A DNA stretch of 64,000 nt, taken from Rhodothermaceae bacterium (GTDB lineage Bacteria > Bacteroidota > Rhodothermia > Rhodothermales > Bin80). The stretch covers positions 1 through 64,000 of the forward strand of contig VXLY01000079.1 in NCBI GenBank assembly GCA_009841335.1. The letters are read 5' to 3'. The position numbers and the translations under genes were made by a program. Below the pieces are notes generated by a model. The model saw only the letters and a list, made by a program, of their open reading frames with translations, was not told where the DNA came from and searched no databases. Position 1 is the first letter of the stretch; every line of letters begins with the position of its first letter. This document shows positions 18,187 through 27,178 of the stretch, in pieces.

Positions 18187-19831
18187 TATAGTACTCGCAG
18201 GAATGGTTCTGGTCTGTGGCTGCGCAGAGCCTCGTCCTCCCACGGGAGGTCCACGCGATGAGACTCCACCCCAACTCGTATCTGTGGAACCCGCACACGA
18301 ATCAGTTAATGTCCCTCCGACAACCCAGCTAAAATTGACTTTTTCGGAGTACGTGAACCAGGCCTCCTTTGTACGTGCACTATCCATCACCCCAGCACCT
18401 CAAGGCCGCTTGCGTATGAGGTGGCGTAAGAGGTCAGTTACTATACAATTTCCCGAACCACTGCGAGACTCTACGACTTACGTGGCTACACTCAACGATG
18501 AGTTTAGAGACTGGCAGGGAGTTCGACTCTCCCGCCCGCTATCCTTTGCTTTTGCCACCGGACCCGTGATTGACCAGGGAAAATTGTATGGCCGCGTGAT
18601 TGATCCCATACAAGGCAAACCCGTCGCCGGTCTACCAGTTCTTGTCTTCAACCCCGGTGAAGAAGTAAATGGCATACCAGCATACCAAACACAAACTGAT
18701 TCTGACGGGCAGTTTGGACTCAGAAATGTACGCGAGTCTGATTTTTTCATCTTGGGACTACGGGACGCCAACCGCAACCTCAGAGCGGATGATGGCGAAC
18801 AGTTTGCCGTTCCGCCGAACCCATTGATTAAAGCCACTCCTGATACAATTGAACAATTTTTGGACTGGGTGTACACAAAAGTGGACACGCTAGGACCTGT
18901 CATAGAACGAATTCGTGCCACTTCAAACAGACTAGTTGAGGTCCGGTTTAGCGAAAAGGTCGTCCTGTCTGATCTGTCGGGAGAATCTTGGGCGATCGCA
19001 GATTCAGTTGATAATACACCCGTCGCCGTGCATTCCAGTTATCAACTGGAAACGGATACGCGCGTGGTATACCTGATGACTGACGCGCTGCTAGAACGCT
19101 CCTATTCGCTTCTTCCGGACGCTTCGGTGCAGGATTCTAGCGACAATACCGCATTGATAGAGACCATCTATTTTGCGGGAAGTACACGCATGCAGCGAAT
19201 TGAACCTCGTTTCGAACGGTTTCTGCCAACCAGTACAGAAGATCAGTATGAATTGGCGCCTTGGGAAACACCAACGATTGTCTTTAATCGGCCGCTTACC
19301 CTACCGATTCTGGACAGTCTGGTGACTGTTCAGGATTCAACCGGAACACCTGTGAGCTTCGAAAGCGCCTCTTCCAATGGAACAAGTTATAAATTGCTTT
19401 CTCTGGATGACCCAACACAGGTGTATCGCATCGGCGTGTTGGATCCAGACAGCGCCCGGGTTCGATACTTCAAACGGCTGGGACCTCGCGAACTCGGAAG
19501 CTTTAGTGGTATTGTAACTCCACCTGGAGACAGTGTCGTAGTTATACTTACGGATTCAAATGGTCTGGTGATTTCGACTACTCATCCAAATTCAACTGGC
19601 GCATTCACGTTCGTTGATCTTCCGCAAAACACGTATCAATTGCGTGCTTTCATCGATCGTAATCAAAATGGTTACTGGGATGGTGGCATGATCCATCCCT
19701 ACATGCCCGCCGAACCCATTACCTGGATGCCAGAACCTGTCACGATCCGCCCGCGCTGGGATACCGTATTGGGATATACACTCCGTATCGGCACCTTGTC
19801 TGTGGGTTCTGTATCATTCTCTGATCAGTAG
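18173..19831 (+). CDS. Ig-like (Big_5) domain lipoprotein
   Basis: 552 residues from a GTG start; a TTG follows immediately and an ATG lies at codon 11, so the start is uncertain. A hydrophobic signal ends at ..MVLVCGC, a lipobox. The N-terminal domain (PPQLVSVEPAHESVNVP... LKLTFSEYV) is the bacterial Ig-like type with the PxDG-type start common in Bacteroidota lipoproteins. Later parts contain a carboxypeptidase-regulatory-like beta sandwich (GKLYGRVIDPIQGKPVAGL) and another near the end (SGIVTPPGDSVVVIL). It is likely a surface or periplasmic scaffold, tied to the upstream membrane protein by a 14-base overlap. Confidence 0.85.
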   Translation: MLTRSIVLAGMVLVCGCAEPRPPTGGPRDETPPQLVSVEPAHESVNVPPTTQLKLTFSEYVNQASFVRALSITPAPQGRLRMRWRKRSVTIQFPEPLRDSTTYVATLNDEFRDWQGVRLSRPLSFAFATGPVIDQGKLYGRVIDPIQGKPVAGLPVLVFNPGEEVNGIPAYQTQTDSDGQFGLRNVRESDFFILGLRDANRNLRADDGEQFAVPPNPLIKATPDTIEQFLDWVYTKVDTLGPVIERIRATSNRLVEVRFSEKVVLSDLSGESWAIADSVDNTPVAVHSSYQLETDTRVVYLMTDALLERSYSLLPDASVQDSSDNTALIETIYFAGSTRMQRIEPRFERFLPTSTEDQYELAPWETPTIVFNRPLTLPILDSLVTVQDSTGTPVSFESASSNGTSYKLLSLDDPTQVYRIGVLDPDSARVRYFKRLGPRELGSFSGIVTPPGDSVVVILTDSNGLVISTTHPNSTGAFTFVDLPQNTYQLRAFIDRNQNGYWDGGMIHPYMPAEPITWMPEPVTIRPRWDTVLGYTLRIGTLSVGSVSFSDQ

Positions 19832-19840
19832 ATCTTTCAA

Positions 19841-21448
19841 ATGGAATTACACACAGGTAACCAGTCCGTTCTTGATGCCGACCCGCTGCTTGCAGGATTT
19901 CTTCCGCTCGTGCGCGCAGAAGGCCAGAAAGTACTTGATCATCTGACCATTGAAGAATTTGGAATACCTCCGTTCACATTAATGGAAAATGCAGGACGGG
20001 GTGCAGCGCTGATCATTGAGCAAAGTTACGGCCCAATGCCCGGACGCAAGGTAGTTGTGTACTGCGGCAGTGGCAACAACGGGGGGGATGGTTATGTTGT
20101 TGCACGCATACTGTATAACCGGGGAGCGCATGTATCTGTCTTTTCTTCGAAGCCTCCCGCCAGTCCCGAGGCAAAAAATCACTGGGTGTTGCTCGAAAAG
20201 TTGCAGTCTTCCGATAGTTCGGACCGACTACATCTTAATCCTGCTACTCACGAAGGACCTCGCACAGCAGACCTGTACATCGACGCCCTCTTCGGAATAG
20301 GGATCAACCGTCCATTGAAAGGCATGGCTGCTGAACTGGTTGAGCGACTGAATGCAACAAATGCTCCCGTGATTGCCTTGGATATTCCATCTGGACTGGA
20401 TGCCGATCTGGGGTTGCCGCATGGTACGGCAGTACATGCGGACTTAACGTTGACATTTAATTCGCACAAGCCGGGATTTTTCTTGGGAGAGGGACCGGCA
20501 TACACCGGCCACGTAAGTGTAGTCCACATCGGTGTTCCTCCGTCATTACTGACCCATGATGCAGTGCGCCCAGTGGACTGGATTTCTACAGATGAGGCGA
20601 TCTCCTCCGCTATTCCGAGACGAGATCCGCAGGCACACAAGTACAGTGCCGGGATGGTCCTCGTGATTGGTGGATCTCCGGGTTTATCTGGAGCTCCCAT
20701 GTTGTCTTCACGCGCTGCCGCGCGCATCGGAGCAGGTTATGTCGCCTGTGCTGTACCAAAAAGCATTCAGCCTATCCTGGCAGGGGCAATGACCGAAATC
20801 CCGGCCATCGGTTTGAGTGAAAGCTCTGACGGTGGAATTAAAACCGAGGCTGCAATGCATACGCTTCAGCCGTGGCTTGCCAAGGCGAATGCATTGGTTA
20901 TTGGCCCTGGCTTAGGCCGAAATCCCAATACACAGCAGTTCATTCGCACCGTGTTGCGGGAATGCTCTGTTCCTGTTGTAGTGGACGCAGATGCATTGGT
21001 CACTGCTACCGAACTCCTAAATACTCATGATGAGCCCCGAAACTGGATCCTCACACCTCACACCGGGGAATTCAAACGTATGATCAAAAGCAAGGACCTC
21101 AGCCGTAACCGACTTCATTTGGCGCGCGAATGGGCATCAAACTGGAACTGTACGCTGATACTCAAAGGATCCCCCAGCATTATCGGACTTACCACAGAGC
21201 GGGCTGTCGTATGCAGTACCGGAAATCCTGCACTCGCTACAGCCGGAACGGGGGATGTTTTGTCGGGCTTATGTGGCGGCTTGCTTGCCCAAGGCTGCAG
21301 TTCATCAATCGCAGCAGTTTGTGCTACACACATTGGCGGAAAGACTGCAGATCAATACGCTGAAAGAAACCACCCCGGCACGATGATTGCTGGAGATATG
21401 ATTGATGGAATCTCTGACGCGCTGAATTCGTTACTGAGGGAAACATAA
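19841..21448 (+). CDS. nnr: Bifunctional NAD(P)H-hydrate epimerase/ADP-dependent dehydratase
   Basis: 535 residues, the usual size of the fused enzyme that repairs hydrated NADH and NADPH. The N-terminal YjeF_N epimerase (about 20-240) shows GIPPFTLMENAG, YCGSGNNGGDGYV and LDIPSGLDAD. The C-terminal ribokinase-like dehydratase (about 260-530) shows GGSPGLSGAP, VIGPGLGR, VVDADAL and ATAGTGDVLSG. Both active regions look intact. It follows the Ig-like lipoprotein by nine bases, so the genes are probably co-transcribed. Confidence 0.96.
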   Translation: MELHTGNQSVLDADPLLAGFLPLVRAEGQKVLDHLTIEEFGIPPFTLMENAGRGAALIIEQSYGPMPGRKVVVYCGSGNNGGDGYVVARILYNRGAHVSVFSSKPPASPEAKNHWVLLEKLQSSDSSDRLHLNPATHEGPRTADLYIDALFGIGINRPLKGMAAELVERLNATNAPVIALDIPSGLDADLGLPHGTAVHADLTLTFNSHKPGFFLGEGPAYTGHVSVVHIGVPPSLLTHDAVRPVDWISTDEAISSAIPRRDPQAHKYSAGMVLVIGGSPGLSGAPMLSSRAAARIGAGYVACAVPKSIQPILAGAMTEIPAIGLSESSDGGIKTEAAMHTLQPWLAKANALVIGPGLGRNPNTQQFIRTVLRECSVPVVVDADALVTATELLNTHDEPRNWILTPHTGEFKRMIKSKDLSRNRLHLAREWASNWNCTLILKGSPSIIGLTTERAVVCSTGNPALATAGTGDVLSGLCGGLLAQGCSSSIAAVCATHIGGKTADQYAERNHPGTMIAGDMIDGISDALNSLLRET

Positions 21449-21542
21449 TGGCGCCTGATTCCTTCACTGACGAGAATCATGTGGTACATGTTTTCGATTT
21501 TTGTCTTAAATTCTGCATCCGGTAACCCAAAAACAAATACTC

Positions 21543-22208
21543 ATGGCATTGCGTAAATCCCCCAAGGCCGATCTGAAAAGGACATATGGTTTCTTCGTAC
21601 AGGTTGGCATGATCGCTTCACTCCTTCTGCTGATTCTGGCATTCAATGCAAATCTGGATAGCGGAGATGCTATGGAGATTGAGCAGATTGAGCAGGAGGT
21701 CGTCCAGATGGAAGAGATTTTGCAGACTGAGCAAATCCAAAAACCACCTCCACCACCACGTCCACCGGTGCCCGTAGAGGTTCCAAACGATGAGGTCCTT
21801 GATGATGATGACTTGGATCTTGATTCCTTTCTAGACTTGGATGCTCCGATCAACATACCTCCTCCGCCACCACCGCCAGACGAGGAAGTGATCGAGGAAG
21901 AGCCAGAATTCTTCGAAATTGTTGAAGATGACCCGGTACTGATTGGTGGTATCGCCGGACTCCAAGCCAAAGCGAAGTATCCAGAGATCGCTCGTAAGGC
22001 CAATGTTGAAGGCCGCGTTATTGTTCAGTTTATCGTAGACGAGAATGGCAATGTGCGTGAGCCCACGATCCTTCGTGGCATTGGTGGTGGATGCGATCAG
22101 GAGGCTATTAGACTCATCATGGAAGAGGCTGAGTTTATTCCCGGGCGTCAGCGCGGGCGTGCCGTACCGGTGAGGACGTCCCTCCCAATCGTATTCAAGT
22201 TGCGTTGA
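21543..22208 (+). CDS. TonB-family energy transducer
   Basis: 221 residues with classical TonB order: one N-terminal transmembrane helix (about 21-36), an acidic and proline-rich periplasmic linker with two runs of prolines (about 67-75 and 105-111), and a C-terminal TonB_C domain (about 122-221) ending SLPIVFKLR. TonB couples the proton-motive force (through ExbB/ExbD, not in this window) to outer-membrane receptors. It is about 80% alike by eye in the C-terminal domain to the repeated units of the gene at 24995. Confidence 0.9.
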   Translation: MALRKSPKADLKRTYGFFVQVGMIASLLLLILAFNANLDSGDAMEIEQIEQEVVQMEEILQTEQIQKPPPPPRPPVPVEVPNDEVLDDDDLDLDSFLDLDAPINIPPPPPPPDEEVIEEEPEFFEIVEDDPVLIGGIAGLQAKAKYPEIARKANVEGRVIVQFIVDENGNVREPTILRGIGGGCDQEAIRLIMEEAEFIPGRQRGRAVPVRTSLPIVFKLR

Positions 22209-22299
22209 TTTCGTGACCTTATGACATAAGGGTTGAGTGTTGAGTGTCGCGTGTCTTGGCATTCATTCCAGGTCCATTTAGTAAGCTTTGCCGGAGGTC

Positions 22300-22640
22300 G
22301 ATAACTTGGCCTTAGGATGCAGGGGGTCTTCGCTCCAACGTAGGAGTGAGGGCCCCTTATGATGTTGAGACCGTTCGGTGGGGGGCAAGTCCAGCGTGCC
22401 TTGATCCACATATGCGAGCCTACTCTGGGACGTGGTACGGGAACTGGATCGGAAATGGAAACATGGCTAAGAAGGAACCGATTTGCGGTCCAAGCCTGTT
22501 GTGCTTCAACAAACACGCAAATAGAAACTGAATGCCAGCGGAGACAGTAGGTAAACTTCCCGTGGTGAGAGCGAGGGGGATTAATGGTGCGGTGATTGCC
22601 TGGCCAGCCTAGAACGCGGACAGAAATTAGCAGGTGCGTT
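22300..22640 (+). ncRNA. Possible fragment of group II intron domain I
   Basis: The 650-base spacer 22209-22858 has no credible gene. Within it, the string TACGGGAAC (22436-22444), then GGAAAC, GGCTAAG and GGAACCG up to 22480, and later AGGTAAACTTCC (22549-22560) follow the order of conserved patches in domain I of bacterial group II introns as I remember them (ACGGGAAC, CTAA, GGTAAGTT). No domain V hairpin and no reverse-transcriptase frame is visible, so at most it is a decayed 5' fragment. Confidence 0.25.
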
Positions 22641-22858
22641 TGCTACTAGTTCTGTGAGAGAGAATGCAACATCTTACGCGGATGAATCCAGAATTAACAG
22701 CAGCAGCCGCTCACACACAATAACGTCAGTCGCAGCCGAAAAAAGGTGCGAGGTACCGTAAATACCAACAGCTCCCAGCGCTTGTGGCGTTGTTCAAGCG
22801 TTTCGAGAACTGTACATGGCACCACGCTAGTCCGCTGATTGATTAGAACTCTTGAAAC

Positions 22859-24286
22859 TCATGTAACCGTGCTGGGGTGCTGTGAAGTGTCGGAGCTTGC
22901 CTTCTTGAACCGCCAACCGTAGAGCATCCGCCCGTAAAAGTTGAACCATTTGCGTGCTGCGGCATCTTGAAACGGATACTCGGCACCGATTTGTCTTGCT
23001 GCAGCTAGTCCCGTCACAAAACAGGTTTCCTGGCTGTTGATCAGAGTATGGGCCCCACAATGCCACGTACGCTTTCTGCCCTGAATAAAGCCAAACAGAG
23101 GTACCAGGAAAGCCAGATGTTTCACATCGTGAACGATGTGCTGAAACCACCATTTTTTAACAATCTTGTCTTCGTCGATTTTGCTGGTCGCATTGTACGT
23201 CACCAGACAGGGCTTGTCCGAGTGACTGGCCCATGGCTGCTGATTGTGCATAATGTAGGTGATTTCATAGTTGTCAGGCCTCGCACCATACTGCTCTATA
23301 TAGTTGCTCCGGGTCGTCAGCGGCTTTGAATCGTTATCCGGGAGAATAGAAGCGTCAGAGTGAATCACTGTATGGTTATGTAGCTCACTTTCATATCGGA
23401 TTGAGGAAAGAATGTAGCGTTCTAGGAAACTCGGTTGATCCAAGATCATCAGGGTTTGATTTGCATTGCAGGCAAAGATTACATCATCAAACTTTTCCGT
23501 ATTTCCAGCCTGGTCTTCTACGATAAGACCGGATGGTTCACGATATACCTTTCGCACGGGCCGGTTCAAATATATCTTGTCCATGAATGATTCGGCCATG
23601 TTCTCGTAGATACGTCGCGTTCCCTGATCCCACGTCTGCATTGGAGTTGCACGCTCAATATTGAAGAACTCCAGATACCGGCAAAACATTGACGCGGGCA
23701 TATCGAATACGTTCGTCGCCATCAAAAAATTCACGAACATGGGTTTCAGAACCTTGTATCTGAAATCACCTGAAAATCCGCCTAGATTGAGGATAACCCT
23801 TATACTGATGTAGTTGAACGGATTGAGAGCATTGAGAAATTTGGATCTGGTACGGTTTAGTTTTCCGATCCATTGCAAGCGTTTCAGGATCTTCTGGAAC
23901 TTCTTGATTTCCGGTTCCAGCCGCCTACTGATTTCGGAATCGAAGTCGTGAGCGTACACTTCGCCATGATACCCCACACTGTAGCTGAATTTGGTATCAA
24001 GTAATTCAATCCCGTGTTGCTCCATAAAAAGGAGAATGTGGTGGTATACAGAGGGGATGCATGCGGTAACTGAGATGTCAAATGGGATTGATGTCCCGTC
24101 ATCTTGCGGCATATCTGCTGTAATTGCATTGCCCCCGATCTGATCTTGCGCTTCAAACACCCGAAAATCGAATTGGTCAGGCTGCTTGCTCAATGCCCAT
24201 GCCGCTCCTAAACCTGAAATACCTGCACCTACAATGGCGACCTTTTTCAGGGACTGGCTGTTCCGATTTTCTGAATACTTCTTCAT
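22859..24286 (-). CDS. NAD(P)/FAD-binding amine-oxidase-like oxidoreductase
   Basis: 475 residues. A Rossmann nucleotide-binding motif VAIVGAGISGLGAAWAL lies at about 17-33, followed by an acidic strand end and IGGNAITAD, as in the flavin amine-oxidase/phytoene-desaturase group, especially the COG2907 'predicted NAD/FAD-binding protein' family. In other genomes that family often stands next to cyclopropane-fatty-acid synthases and acts on lipids; here no such neighbour is present. The C-terminal FAD contact (CFVTGLAAARQIGAEYP) is kept. The substrate is unknown. Confidence 0.85.
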   Translation of the reverse strand: MKKYSENRNSQSLKKVAIVGAGISGLGAAWALSKQPDQFDFRVFEAQDQIGGNAITADMPQDDGTSIPFDISVTACIPSVYHHILLFMEQHGIELLDTKFSYSVGYHGEVYAHDFDSEISRRLEPEIKKFQKILKRLQWIGKLNRTRSKFLNALNPFNYISIRVILNLGGFSGDFRYKVLKPMFVNFLMATNVFDMPASMFCRYLEFFNIERATPMQTWDQGTRRIYENMAESFMDKIYLNRPVRKVYREPSGLIVEDQAGNTEKFDDVIFACNANQTLMILDQPSFLERYILSSIRYESELHNHTVIHSDASILPDNDSKPLTTRSNYIEQYGARPDNYEITYIMHNQQPWASHSDKPCLVTYNATSKIDEDKIVKKWWFQHIVHDVKHLAFLVPLFGFIQGRKRTWHCGAHTLINSQETCFVTGLAAARQIGAEYPFQDAAARKWFNFYGRMLYGWRFKKASSDTSQHPSTVT

Positions 24287-24368
24287 GGGTAAATCATGAA
24301 TACTTGTAGGCTAAACTCCTGGAAAATGGCTCCACCAACATCAAGCCACTAAAAATTACTCTAGAAAG

Positions 24369-24590
24369 TTAAATGGCATGTCCTATGTAGGGTGGGACGT
24401 AATATCCTTTTTCTAATCCAATTTTGGTAACCTTTTTGTAATTGCGTCGGTTATTCAGTATGAGTTCCCTGGACGCTGCGCCAAATCGATAACATTCAAC
24501 CCATACCTTGGCCGTATCAGGAAAGATGGCCACGAACGGTTTTAATTTCTCAGAGAAATTACTCCGCAGTGCCGGTGCCGGAGAGTGCAA
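24369..24590 (-). pseudogene. Possible small gene or remnant downstream-facing of the TonB triple-repeat gene
   Basis: A 73-codon frame that begins only with TTG and reads plausibly (LKPFVAIFPDTAKVWVECYR, NNRRNYKKVTKIGLEKGYY). No family is recognised, there is no ATG, and the surrounding 700-base spacer (24287-24994) has no other feature that I can support. It may be the tail of a decayed gene. Confidence 0.2.
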
Positions 24591-24994
24591 AAAACTAAGT
24601 GTAAGCTTTTCATTTTACGCAGTCATAAAGGGAATATGATGCCGAGGCCAAAATACAGAATGTATTTTTACTGGGTCAGAGCAGATCGCGGATGATTGGA
24701 ACCGTTTGCAGGTGCGTTTTCCAGAACATGGTTCCTTGTTTGGGGTTTGGCAGGAACAAAGATGGTCAGTAGGGAGATAATGGTGCAGTCAACATCTGTG
24801 AAACGACTGCAGTTCAGCAGGAAATAATCCCTGGCACGATAATTGTTTGACTGTGGTTGGCGGGAGCCGAATATGCTGTACTCGTCAACTGAATGTGAGC
24901 ATCACAAACCGATTCCTTAACTACACAGTATCAGGTATTACCAGTCTGCGGCATTTGCTGTAAACCCTCTTCACTAACCCGGACCCAACCTAAC

Positions 24995-26134
24995 ATGGCA
25001 TCACGAGAATCCTCCATAGACGACCTACCAAGCAACCGCCCATTCTCTGTACAAATAGGTCTGATAGTCGCACTCCTCCTTGTTTCATCCATTCTACTGA
25101 TTTCGAGGTGGGATTCGGAATCAGGAAACGACTCGGAAGTCTATGAAATCGTCGAAGAAATGCCAGAGCTGATTGGCGGCCTTAGTGGACTCCAAGCAAA
25201 GGTGACATACCCGGAGATCGCCCGAAAGGCCAACGTTGAAGGCCGCGTCATTGTGCAGTTCATCGTGGATAAAAACGGCAGTGTCCGTGACGCTAAGATC
25301 CTTCGTAGAGTCGGTGCCGGACTTGACGAAGAAGCTTCCAGAGTCATCATGGAGGAGGCGAAATTTATTCCTGGACGCCAAGACGGTAAACCCGTGGCGG
25401 TGAGACTATCCATTCCAATCGTATTTAAATTGCGCAATGAGTTTGAGTCCCTATCCGATCAATCAAAGTCCCCAGAGAACCAGGATGTTTATGAAATCGT
25501 CGAAGAAAATCCGAGGCTGATTGGCGGCGTTCGTGGACTCCAAGCCAAGGTTAAGTACCCGGAAATCGCCCGAAAGGCCCATGTTGAAGGCCGTGTCATT
25601 GTGCAGTTAGTCGTGGATGAAAATGGAAATGGCCGTGATGCCGAGATCCTTCGTGGAGCTGGTGCCGGACTCGACGAAGAGGCTATCAGAGTCATCTATG
25701 AACACGCGGAATTTACTCCCGGACGCCAAGACGGTAAACCTGTAGCAGTAAGAGTCTCTATTCCGATCGTATTTAAATTGGACAACGAGTTAGAGTCCCT
25801 CTCCGATCAATCACAATCATCAGAGAAGCAGGATGTTTATGAAATCGTCGAGCAAATGCCAGAGTTGATTGGTGGCATTGGTGCGCTCCAAGCCAAGGTG
25901 AAGTACCCTGAGATCGCCCAAAAGGCCCACGTTGAAGGCCGTGTCGTTGTGCAGTTCATCGTTGATGAAAATGGCGATGTCCGTGACGCCGAGGTCGTTC
26001 GTGGAGCTGGTGCCGGACTCGACGAAGAGGCTACCAGAGTCATCATGGAGGAGGCGAAATTTATTCCTGGACACCAAAGCGGTCGCGCCGTACCGACGAA
26101 GACATCCCTCCCGATCGTATTTAAGTTGCGCTGA
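24995..26134 (+). CDS. Membrane-anchored protein with three tandem TonB C-terminal domains
   Basis: 379 residues: a short cytoplasmic start, one transmembrane helix (about 20-37), then three TonB_C-like domains beginning at residues 49, 165 and 281. Each begins VYEIVE and each continues through LIGG, GLQAKV.YPEIA, VEGRV.VQ and a P.VFKL end. The period is exactly 116 residues. The linkers (for example NEFESLSDQSKSPENQ) are short and nearly identical, and there is no proline-rich span as in ordinary TonB. The last 20 residues match the end of the TonB gene at 21543, suggesting origin by duplication of that gene. Whether it still contacts TonB boxes of receptors is unknown. Confidence 0.9.
   Translation: MASRESSIDDLPSNRPFSVQIGLIVALLLVSSILLISRWDSESGNDSEVYEIVEEMPELIGGLSGLQAKVTYPEIARKANVEGRVIVQFIVDKNGSVRDAKILRRVGAGLDEEASRVIMEEAKFIPGRQDGKPVAVRLSIPIVFKLRNEFESLSDQSKSPENQDVYEIVEENPRLIGGVRGLQAKVKYPEIARKAHVEGRVIVQLVVDENGNGRDAEILRGAGAGLDEEAIRVIYEHAEFTPGRQDGKPVAVRVSIPIVFKLDNELESLSDQSQSSEKQDVYEIVEQMPELIGGIGALQAKVKYPEIAQKAHVEGRVVVQFIVDENGDVRDAEVVRGAGAGLDEEATRVIMEEAKFIPGHQSGRAVPTKTSLPIVFKLR
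25139..25486 (+). repeat. Tandem repeat unit 1 (348 bases) of the triple TonB gene
   Basis: In-frame 116-codon unit starting at VYEIVEEMPEL. It is followed head-to-tail by two more units with no extra bases. Confidence 0.85.
25487..25834 (+). repeat. Tandem repeat unit 2 (348 bases) of the triple TonB gene
   Basis: Second 116-codon unit starting at VYEIVEENPRL. It is the most diverged at its Met/Glu-rich helix (YEHAEF instead of MEEAKF). Confidence 0.85.
25835..26131 (+). repeat. Tandem repeat unit 3 (partial unit, ends with the gene) of the triple TonB gene
   Basis: Third unit starting at VYEIVEQMPEL; it lacks the linker and ends TSLPIVFKLR like the single-domain TonB at 21543. Confidence 0.85.
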
Positions 26135-26307
26135 TTTACGCTGACCTTCAAAAAGATGCCCCACAGTTTCACCGAAATGCCGGGGCCCTTGTTCTGTAGA
26201 GTGACCAAGTTTTCGGTCAGGGGAAAGTGTTTGAGTGCCAACCCGTTCTGCTACTCAAACTTGACTTGCGGGAGTTGTATGCTTTGCTTGGGCGTAATTT
26301 ACGGTTT

Positions 26308-26329
26308 TGAGACGCGATAAGGCGTCTCA
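26308..26329. repeat. Inverted repeat, 8-bp stem
   Basis: TGAGACGC and GCGTCTCA flank a 6-base loop, about 170 bases after the triple TonB gene. There is no T run, so a terminator role is weakly supported; it could equally be the edge of a lost element. Confidence 0.4.
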
Positions 26330-26341
26330 GGCCTCGGTTGG

Positions 26342-26611
26342 ACCTCGCTGGCATTTATGCTATCAAACTGGCACGGGCTACCGAAAACGACGATCATAGC
26401 GGACGTGGGCTCGGATTCTGCTGACGATGAGGACCGCTGACTTTGATTAAGGGCGGGTGAGGATATTGATGCCGATGACTACCCCTATCTGAGGCCGCAA
26501 TTTGTTACAGAGACGCATCCCAGTCCGTCCGCGAAAGGCGAGATTCATCGACTGGTCGTGACATCGAAGAGTAAGCTTGCGGTCACCTCATTTGTCTTTG
26601 AGATGCCCTGA
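26342..26611 (+). pseudogene. Decayed coding fragments, possibly including a DDE transposase remnant
   Basis: Two short frames without start codons read like protein. One (about 26342-26440) contains GLPKTTIIADVGSDSADDED, which resembles the 'IADxGYDS' strand of IS4/IS1182-like DDE transposases. The other (26447-26611) reads DADDYPYLRPQFVTETHP and EIHRLVVTSKSKLAVTSFVF. Neither is a gene now. The whole spacer 26135-27178 holds nothing else that I can support apart from the inverted repeats listed. Confidence 0.3.
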
Positions 26612-27092
26612 CAGCAAACCTGAATGGAGCGTCCACGATTGTGTTTGCCCTTCCCATATCGATATACCGATTGGGCCTTTAAACACGCTCCGCTTGAAGG
26701 ATTCGATGGTATGACCACGTGGAAAATGGGACCCCTCCAGCCAACACTCATCGTCCAGGATCCAGCCAGCGCATGTACGCGCGCCCTTCTAGCGAATTCC
26801 AATCCCGACTTACTAGTGTCTTTTGTCCAACGCCACTTACGTTTTTCGTCAGCGACACTTCACACTTCATTGAAGCTGAGCGCCTGAGTACTCATGCAAT
26901 CAGTGAACTTCCATTCATATATCTGTGAGGAGAAACGACTTCAGACCGGCAAGTCAGACTCATTTGACGATTGATGAAACACGAAAGTAAGGCAGTGGAG
27001 CAGACTCAGTAATGTGAACGATGCCAGCTTTACCAGAAATAATTCTGGAATTTATTACTTGAATTTCGGTTATTTTGCCAAAGTATAACAAA

Positions 27093-27120
27093 AATGTTAC
27101 AAAAACGTTACAATAACATT
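27093..27120. promoter_or_regulatory. Candidate operator upstream of the two-domain TonB lipoprotein
   Basis: A perfect inverted repeat AATGTTA/TAACATT with a 14-base centre that itself contains the palindrome AACGTT. The segment also reads as repeated GTTACAA units. It ends 58 bases before the ATG at 27179, a fitting place for a regulator site. No regulator gene is adjacent. Confidence 0.45.
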
Positions 27121-27178
27121 ACTGATGGTGTTGAACTTGTAACTTGCCCATCAAGTGTGGGCCTAAACGGAGTATGCT

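Noticed and set aside
22346-22550. Short overlapping plus-strand frames of about 60 codons
   Set aside because: Several frames are open at once with no domain character; the segment looks like structured RNA or decayed sequence.
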